Assembly: GCF_022539505.1 (NCBI RefSeq)
Contig: NC_061508.1
Coordinates: 60,893,754-60,957,753 of the forward strand
Length of the DNA: 64,000 nucleotides
DNA from: Lolium rigidum
Taxonomy: Eukaryota > Streptophyta > Magnoliopsida > Poales > Poaceae
Direction of reading: 5' to 3'
Position numbers and translations under genes: made by a program. Shown here piece after piece: positions 57,141 to 64,000 of this stretch. The notes beneath the pieces are model-generated. The model saw only the letters and a list, made by a program, of their open reading frames with translations, ran no database searches and was not told the DNA's origin. Position 1 is the stretch's first letter. Every line of letters begins with the position of its first letter.

Positions 57141-58226
57141 AAATAAAAGATGTTGTGGCCACTGGACAAATGACCTGATAATTTGTACAGATTATTAATA
57201 CAGAAGAAAATTTACAAAAAAACATAAGTAAATTTACCCAACTCCATTGTTTTTTACATTATTTTCACCTTTCCCTATTAAGAATTTTGTAATTTTAAAT
57301 AAGTTCCATAAGTTTATTTATTTCTTTTGGTCATTTTCATTGTTGACGCCTTTGCTCCCTTAATTGTTCATAACGATTATGTGCGAAATTGTCACCATGT
57401 CATTATGGACTTTGCTTTTACGTGAGAATGGAATGAAATATATGCTATTTTGATTTGATAAGTTCCATAAGATCCTATGGAATAGGAATCTTTGACTCCA
57501 GGCTCCAAAAACTAAAAAAAAAATGATAAAAAAACAAAAATCTACCTTTTAAGTTATGAATGTCCTGAAAACTACATAGGATGCATCTTTGCGAGTTTTA
57601 ATCATGAGTTATATCTTGATGTGAGGAAAACAAAACAAAAAACATGAACCTTCATAGTGAATAGTGCATGTGCTAGGAAATCATGGCACATCAGAATTGG
57701 ACGGGTACATCGACTACCACAATTAAAAGGATAATTTGCCAATGACCTATAATTGTGATATATCTTGTTATAGAGCAACATGGAGCAACACGCCAGTTCC
57801 ATTGCGTTGAGATAAAACAATGATATTTAGAAAAGGGAAATGCCAATGATATCTTTGAAACTAGAAACCCCAATGGTTCCCTGCACACTAAAAGCAGCGC
57901 TAATATTACGCAGACCACCACTGCAAAGCATGTAAATTTTACTAGTCGAAAGCTTCTGGTTTTTGAAATATTTCAAAATTTTACGTCAATGTTTCAAGAA
58001 GTTCATAAAATTTATTTTATAAATACATTCGTATGTCCTGAATACTCATGTGTAGTTTCGGAAAAAAATGTGTCGTATTTTGAGCTACAGGAAAAAAACA
58101 AATTTATGGTTGTATATATGGATAGTTTTGTCATAAGTTTTTTTTCCTATTTTCTATAGTTCATAATATAACATATTTTCCTCCAAAATACACGCTTCTT
58201 CCAATCATGGATCGATTCCAGTTTGG
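57141..58226. other. AT-rich region upstream of the BAHD gene
   Basis: No frame or transposon end recognised. It would contain the distal promoter of the downstream gene. Confidence 0.5.
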
Positions 58227-58313
58227 ATGGAATTTCCAGCTGGCTCTCATCTCACCTTGTCAGGCAAGCAGGAGCGATGTACTGTAGCCACTTACAACCT
58301 CGCATTGCTGTAC

Positions 58314-58320
58314 TATAAGT
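58314..58320 (+). promoter_or_regulatory. Possible TATA box of the BAHD gene
   Basis: TATAAGT about 260 bases before the chosen ATG, giving a 5' leader of about 230 bases. Composition changes from AT-rich to mixed here. Confidence 0.4.
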
Positions 58321-58575
58321 ACAAGTGCAAAACTGTGGAAGCCAACAGTGATAGTACTGTAGTAGTTGTTGCTTCCAACTTGCTCCGAGACCATCCTAGC
58401 TATGCTCAGCTGCGGAGCTATAGTCTGGCGAGCGAGGGCAGCTGCCCGGGCTCTGCCCAGCATCCTCCACAGAAATTACAGCAGGAAGGAGCAACGATCT
58501 CCATGGGTGAACCCATGCCGGCCTCGTCAACGCTGCTCAGATGGCCTCGTCAACAAGCTAAATCCGCCGGTGGAC

Positions 58576-60442
58576 ATGCTAAAGAAGCCGAAGGAGCGGG
58601 TATACACGCCGACGCTGGCCTACGCCGTGCGCCGGCGTGATCCGGAGCTCGTCGGCCCGGCTTCTCATACGCCCCGGGAGACCAAGCATCTGTCGGACCT
58701 CGACGACCACGAGGACTCGCGCACGCACATGTCCTTGGCTTTCTTTTACCGTGGCGGACAGAACGGCGTCGACCCGGCCGGCCTCATCCGACGTGCGCTC
58801 GGCGAGGCGCTGGTGCAATACTACCCGTTGGCCGGTCGGCTCAGGGAGGTTGAGGGTCAGAAGCTGGTGGTCGACTGCACCGGCGAGGGGGTGCTCTTCG
58901 TGGAGGCCGACGCTGACGTACGGCTAGCAGAGCTGGAGGGGGTCGGGCTCAGGCCGCCATTCCCTTGCTGGGACCAGCTGCTCTTCGACCTGGAGGGATC
59001 CAGCGGCATGATTGACTGTCCCTTGCTGCATATCCAGGTAAAACATTAGTATGTCATATTTAGAGCATCTCCAGTCGCGTTCCCCGAAGCGTCTCCCAAA
59101 GAGATTTAGGGGACGCCGGCTAAAAAAACGTTCCAGTCGCGTGCCCCAAAGGCCGCTTCGGTCCGGACGTGCTCCAAATGTTGTCCGGCGTCTCTAGCCC
59201 ATCCCCTGTGTATAGAGTCTCTACCGGGGACGCCGGACACGACTTTTACACTTACTTTTTGTTTGGAGGTCGCGTTTGAGGGACGTGGCTAGAAAAGGGA
59301 CCTTCTCCAAACGAAAATTTTGTCCGGACGTCCCCCAAACGACTAATCCGGCGCTTTGCCCGGACATCGTTTGGGGGACGCGACTGGAGATGCTCTTAGT
59401 GGAGACAATTGGGAAGTTTCAATTAGATATCATGAAATAACAATTGAAATTATTAAATAAACTCTATGATAAGACTTGACAAGCATTTCGATGCCATCCT
59501 TGAACGTGTACATTAACCGTCAAACTGAATAAATATTGCAGTATTCCATGGATCCATAATCTAACCAACAATTGGCTACGATATGACCAGGTAACGCGAC
59601 TGCTCTGCGGGAGCTTCGTATTCGCGCTCCGCTTCAACCACACCATCTGCGACGGAATTGGCATCGCCCAGTTCATGAACGCCATCGCCGAGCTCGCCCG
59701 CGGCCTTCCGTCCACCACAATCGCGCCCGTCTGGTCTCGCGAGCTCCTCAAGGCGCGCGACACACCCATGCCTTCCCTTACGCACCGTGAGTTCGACGTG
59801 CTACTTCAGCCGTCTCCCCCGGCCGATGATATGGTCATGCGTTCTTTCACTTTCGGCGCATCAGACCTCGCCGCCATCAAGAAAAGCCTCCCTGCGCTCC
59901 TCCACGACACCACCACCACCTTCGAGGCCCTCGCCGCGTTCTTCTGGCGTGCTCGCGCCACGGCGCTCGAGCTCCCCCCAGGTGGGAATGCTCCGCTAAT
60001 GGTCATCGCAAACATCAGGGGCGTTGCTGAGATGAGCCTGCCCGCGGGGTACTATGGCAACGCGATTGTGCCCTCCACGGTGATGGTCGATCCGGCGGTG
60101 CTACGTGGCGGCTCGTTGGGTGATGTTGTGGCGTTGGTACGGCAGGCGAAGGCCGCGGTGACCTCCGAATACGCTCGTTCCTTTATACGCGGTGACCAGC
60201 GGTACATCCTGTCGGCAAACATGTTCCTACTCTCTGACGCCCGTCGCCTTGGGTTCGACCGTGTGGACTTCGGGTGGGGCGAGCCGGTGTACGCTGGCCC
60301 AGCCGACACTTACTTCGGTGTGAGTTTCTTCATCACCGGTAAGGATCGCGATGGAGAGGACGTAGTTGTCGTGCCGGTCGTGCTGCCGCAGCTGGCAATG
60401 TATCGGTTAGTCACGGAGGTGGAGAAGCTGTTAAACCTATGA
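58576..60442 (+). CDS. BAHD acyltransferase (benzyl alcohol benzoyltransferase-like)
   Basis: Two exons, 58576-59037 and 59591-60442, with a phase-0 GT/AG intron, encode 437 residues, the usual length of the family. BAHD enzymes are cytosolic and move acyl groups from acyl-CoA to alcohols or amines. The catalytic motif HTICD (in ALRFNHTICDGIGIAQF) lies just inside exon 2, and DFGWG (in RVDFGWGEPVYAGP) is near the C-terminus; both are intact. The N-terminal YAVRRRDPELVGPASHTPRE and QYYPLAGRLREVEGQKLVVD resemble grass benzoyltransferase-like members, but the substrate cannot be read from sequence. The intron sits at the position common in this clade (after LLHIQ). ATG 58576 (MLKKPKERVYTPTLAY) was chosen because homology begins soon after; an in-frame ATG near 58402 would add 58 residues unlike the family. 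The intron carries a Tourist MITE. Confidence 0.9.
59063..59395. mobile_element. Tourist-type (PIF/Harbinger) MITE in the BAHD intron
   Basis: GAGCATCTCCAGTCGCG and its exact inverse close the element, and TTA flanks both sides (59060-59062 and 59396-59398). It makes up 333 of the 553 intron bases and leaves both splice sites clear. Confidence 0.93.
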
Positions 60443-60642
60443 AGTCTCAGTTATCTTATCTACAATTGTATTTCGTATTTCCTTCCTTCCATTTGCATAA
60501 CTTTCAGTTGGAGCCTGTGTGCGTCATCCTGGTAGATGCGCATTGATAGAGCCCTTGATAGAGCCCATGTTTCCCGACTCTGGGATGGCACGATTAGATC
60601 GTGGGTTTTCCTTCTTGTGTAAATATTTCGTTTTCGATGTTG

Positions 60643-60648
60643 AATAAA
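60643..60648 (+). terminator. Polyadenylation signal candidate
   Basis: AATAAA about 200 bases after the BAHD stop. Confidence 0.45.
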
Positions 60649-60654
60649 GGAAAA

Positions 60655-61105
60655 CGCTCTCATACATAGCGTTCACCTGCTTGCCGGTGCGACGCGAGGG
60701 CAAACGAAAATGGCTCCAAATCTTTTCCTAATAGCACTTTCACATGAAAAAGGCTCTTATACATAGCGTCCTCTGGCATCCCCGTGCAACGCGTGGGCAG
60801 ACGAAAATGGATCCAAAAAGTGTTTCCCTAATAGTAGTCCCACATGGAAAACGCTTGTATACATAGCATCCTCTTGCTTCCCCGTGCGATGAGTGGGGAG
60901 ACGAAAGTGGCTCTAAACCTTTGCCTAATAGCACTTCCACATGGAAACACTCGCATGCATAGCATCCTTCTGCTTCACCGTGCGATGCGTGGGCAGACGG
61001 AAATGGCCCAAAGTCTTTCCCTAATAGCACTTCCACATGGTGAGGTATCAATTTAGCGTATGCCCCAATAGCAAATGATGGTATGGGAGCATATGTAAGC
61101 AAATA
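60655..61105 (+). repeat. About 97-bp tandem repeat downstream of the BAHD gene
   Basis: Four units begin near 60663, 60760, 60858 and 60956, each with TACATAGCRTCC, CCGTGCRAYGCGTGGGCAGA and CCCTAATAGCACTTCCACAT. The last unit extends into GGTGAGGTATCAATTTAGCG, shared with 30203-30328. Confidence 0.88.
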
Positions 61106-61115
61106 TGTGATGATG

Positions 61116-61350
61116 CACTGGTAGAAAAATGGCCTTCCGGGAAGCCCCATTAGTCGCCAAAATATAGGAACCGCGACTAATGGGGTCTTTAGTCGCGGTT
61201 CGGGTGGCGAACCGCGACTAAAGAGCTGGGCCCAGCGCGCTCGCTGGCCAGCTGGTGGACGGGAGGGCTTTAGTCGCGGTTGGCCAGGCCAACCGCGACT
61301 AAAGGTCCTCGAGGCTTTAGTCGCGGTTGGCCAGGCCAACCGGGACTAAA
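61116..61350. repeat. CACTA subterminal repeats
   Basis: At least seven direct or inverted copies of AGTCGCGGTT, three within longer GTTGGCCAGGCCAACCG palindromes. Confidence 0.88.
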
Positions 61351-61360
61351 GGCCCATCCC

Positions 61361-61368
61361 TATAAAAG
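61361..61368 (+). promoter_or_regulatory. CACTA transposase TATA box
   Basis: TATAAAAG directly after the subterminal repeats and about 345 bases before the transposase ATG. Confidence 0.6.
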
Positions 61369-61707
61369 GGCCTCAGCTCACAAAGCACTTAGCCATTTGG
61401 TGCCACTTCTCTTCACAAGCTTCACAAGGGGGTGTAGGTTTGCTTTTGGTTCCTCTTATGCACACAAGGTGTTTGATAAAAATGCCCCAAGAGCATGAAA
61501 CAAACATGATATGAAGTGTTGGAGCCACACTTGAGCTTCCTTATTTATTTTTTCCTCCTCGATCGCGGTTAGCAACTTGAACCTTTTCATGTGTCATTGA
61601 TAAAATATGCATGTGTGTAGTTCATTGTTTAATTTATATTGTTTGTAGCTAGTTAGTTTAACAAATGCATGATGGTTAATTATATATTTTATATTATAAT
61701 AATGCAG

Positions 61708-64000
61708 ATGAATCGGCAATGGATGTACGGTAACCGACTCTCCGGCGAGTTCACTACGGGTTTGAAAGATTTCCTCGTAGTGGCTAATGCGAACAAGCAG
61801 GGGGGTTTGTTATCTCGTCCATGTGTTAACCGTAAGAATCGGAAGGGTTACTCTTCCTCAAGAGATGTTCACATGCACCTGCTTCGGCACGGTTTCATGC
61901 CAAGCTATAATTGTTGGACCAAGCATGGAGAAAGAGGGGTTATAATGGAAGAAGATGAAGAAGGGGATGATTTCATCGATGAAAGCTATCTTGCTCATTT
62001 CGGTGATACTTTCATGGAGGATGCTGAAGGTGAAGGGGAAGGTGAAGAAGAGGCACGTGATGAGCCCGTTGATGATCTTGGTCGGACCATTGCTGATGCA
62101 CGGAGACGCTGCGAAACGGAAAAGGAGAGGGAGAATTTGGATCGCATGTTAGAGGGTCACAGAAAGGCGTTGTACCCCGGATGCGATGATGGTCTGAAAA
62201 AGCTGGGCTGCACACTCGGATTTGCTGGAATGGAAGGCACGGGCAGGTGTAGCTGACTCGGCATTTGAAAACTTGCTGAAAATGTTGAAGAATATGTTTC
62301 CAAAGAATAACGAGTTGCCCGCCAGTACGTACGAAGCAAAGAAGGTTGTCTGCCCTCTAGGTTTAGAGGTTCTGAAGATACATGCATGCATCAACGATCG
62401 CATCCTCTACCTCGGTGAATACGAGAATTTGAATGAATGCCCGGTATGCACTCGCATTGCGTTATAAGATCAGAGGCGATGACCCCGGTGGCGATGTTGA
62501 GGGCCGGAAACCCAGGAAGAGGGTTCCCGCCAAGGTGATGTGGTATGCTCCTATAATACCACGGTTGAAACGTCTGTTCGGGAACAAAGAGCATGCCAAG
62601 TTGTTGCGATGGCACAAAGAGGACCGTAAGTCCGACGGGGAGTTGAAACACCCCGCGGATGGAACGCAATAGAGAAAGATCGACAGAGAGTTCAAAGATT
62701 TTGCAGCTGACGCAAGGAACATAAGATTTGGTCTAAGTACGGATGGCATGAATCCTTTTGGCGAGCAGAGCTCCAGCCATAGCACCTGGCCCGTGACTCT
62801 ATGCATCTACAACCTTCCTCCTTGGTTGTGCATGAAGCGGAAGTTCATTATGATGCCAGTGCTCATCCAAGGTCCGAAGCAACCCGGCAACGACATCGAT
62901 GTGTACCTAAGGCCATTAGTTGATGAACTTTTACAGCTGTGGGGCAGACCTTGTGTCCGTGTGTGGGATGAGCACAAAGAAGAGGAATTTGACCTACGAG
63001 CGTTGCTTTTCGTAACCATCAACGATTGGCCTGCTCTTAGTAACCTTTCCGGACTCGTCAAATAAGGGATACAATGCATGCACGCACTGCTTACATGAGA
63101 CTGAAAGTGTACATTTGCCAAATTGTAAGAAGAACGTGTACCTTGGGCATCGTCGATTTCTTCCGAAAATTCATCCAGTAAGAAAGAAAGGCAAGCATTA
63201 CAATGGCAAGGCAGATCACCGGCCGAAGCCTGCGGAACGTACTGGTGCTGAGGTATTTGATATGGTCAAGGATTTGAAAGTCATCTTTGGAAAGGGTCCT
63301 GGCAAACAATCAGTTCCGAAGGGAGCTGACGGGCACGCAGCCATGTGGAAGAAGAAATCTATATTCTGGGAGCTAGAATATTGGAAAGTCCTAGAAGTCC
63401 GCTCTGCAATCGACGTGATGCACGTTACGAAGAATATTTGCGTGAACCTCCTAAGCTTCTTGGGCGTGTATGGGAAGACAAATGATACAAAGGAAGCACG
63501 ACAGGACCAAGCAACGTTTGAAAGACCCTGATAACCGGCATCCGGAATGGTTTCAAGGTCGTGCCAGCCTACGCTCCGACCAAAGAAGAGAAGGTCATCT
63601 TTTTTGAATGCCCGAGCAGTATGAAGGTCCCGTCTGGATTCTCGTCCAATATAAAGGGAATAATATACATGGCGGAGAAAAAGTTCCAAAACCCGAAGTC
63701 TCATGATCGCCACGTGATTATGACGCAATTGCTTCGATTGCTTTGAGGGGCTCCTGCCGGAAAATGTTCGAGTAGCCATTGTGAAGCTATGTGCATTCCT
63801 CAATGCAATCTCTCAGAAGGTAATCAATCCAGAAGTTCTACCACGGTTACAGAACGATGTGGTCCAATGTCTTGTCAGGCGATATTATATATGTGCCGAC
63901 CGGACAAGAAGAAGATGATATCTCTTCTTATCTGAACCTTGACGGTGAAGATGAAGGGCGCCGTCAGCAAGATGATGCCGAAGAAACGTCGATAAACGAC
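61708..64000 (+). pseudogene. TNP2-type CACTA transposase, frameshifted, open at window end
   Basis: ATG 61708 follows an AATGCAG acceptor and starts MNRQWMYGNRLSGEFTTGLK (transposase-associated domain), then YSSSRDVHMHLLRHGFMPSY, an acidic linker and ALYPGCDD. A frameshift near 62240 leads to ADSAFENLLKMLKNMFPKNN and ENLNECPVC; a further shift leads to the Transposase_21 core ARNIRFGLSTDGMNPFGEQS, YNLPPWLCMKRKFIMMPVLI and TINDWPALSNLSG. After a stop near 63063 the frame resumes at TESVHLPNCKKNVYLGHRRF, KIHPVRKKGKHYNGK and SAIDVMHVTKNICVNLLSFL. At least four frameshifts or stops make it inactive as it stands. The C-terminus lies beyond the window. Confidence 0.88.

Larger units (their letters stand above)
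61116..64000 (+). mobile_element. CACTA element, 5' part (continues past the window)
   Basis: Terminus CACTGGTAGAAAAATGGCC, then subterminal TTTAGTCGCGGTT repeats to about 61350, a TATA box, a leader and the TNP2 gene. It is the same family as the 3' end at 66. The 3' terminus lies outside the window. Confidence 0.9.

Noticed and set aside
58402..58575. Upstream in-frame ATG giving the BAHD protein a 58-residue extension
   Set aside because: The extra residues resemble no BAHD N-terminus or clear targeting peptide; family similarity starts after the 58576 ATG.

Overview
The window is plant DNA from a large, transposon-packed grass genome, most likely a Triticeae species (wheat, Aegilops or barley group). 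Grounds: CACTA elements with AGTCGCGGTT subterminal repeats, an Angela/WIS-type LTR start, an Au-type SINE, Stowaway and Tourist MITEs, plant Helitron ends, and nested Ty1/copia and Ty3/gypsy elements. Two 100-N assembly gaps lie at 1341-1440 and 38653-38752. The only gene that looks complete is a two-exon BAHD acyltransferase at 58.6-60.4 kb. A 3' fragment of a shikimate kinase gene lies at 53.4-54.3 kb. Almost everything else is transposon or transposon debris.

Layout. 0-2.5 kb: 3' end of a CACTA element with an Ulp1-like ORF remnant (minus strand), cut by an Angela-type LTR at the first gap, then telomere-like TTTAGGG-rich DNA. 3.2-5.8 kb: a Stowaway MITE and an unrecognised spliced-gene-like locus with a duplicated exon. 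5.9-7.1 kb: a non-autonomous CACTA-like element carrying a 105-bp GGGCCGGCCC tandem array. 7.8-9.9 kb: a decayed En/Spm-type (Transposase_24) gene, minus strand. 13.4-14.7 kb: a Helitron 3' end abutting a truncated TNP2 transposase. 15.5-16.5 kb: another CACTA-like terminus.

16.5-29.8 kb is a three-level nest. An Athila-like gypsy element (gag, protease and a late spliced ORF; no RT or integrase) contains a non-autonomous LTR element at 21868-27874 (480-bp LTRs, TSD CTAGT), which contains a Mutator-like element at 23193-24341 (9-bp TSD). A solo LTR (30979-32650) and a Harbinger-type element (33093-34072) follow. 34.2-52.5 kb is a second nest: a minus-strand copia element with 130-bp LTRs (TSD GTTCC) contains a chromovirus-like gypsy element at 37395-51368 with a 5-kb LTR (TSD GAAGA), which contains a CACTA element at 38753-42654.

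52.5-58.2 kb is AT-rich and holds MITEs, the shikimate kinase fragment and a direct duplication. The first copy of that duplication took four insertions (SINE, MITE, MULE-type MITE, Helitron) that the second copy lacks. The BAHD gene carries a Tourist MITE in its intron and is followed by about 97-bp tandem repeats. From 61116 to the end is the 5' part of a CACTA element with a frameshifted TNP2 transposase.

These parts do not form a pathway: the two host-gene remnants are separate, and the rest are independent mobile elements. I saw no evidence of a novel molecular system. The most informative items are the well-dated nests, the empty-site comparisons, and the two host genes.
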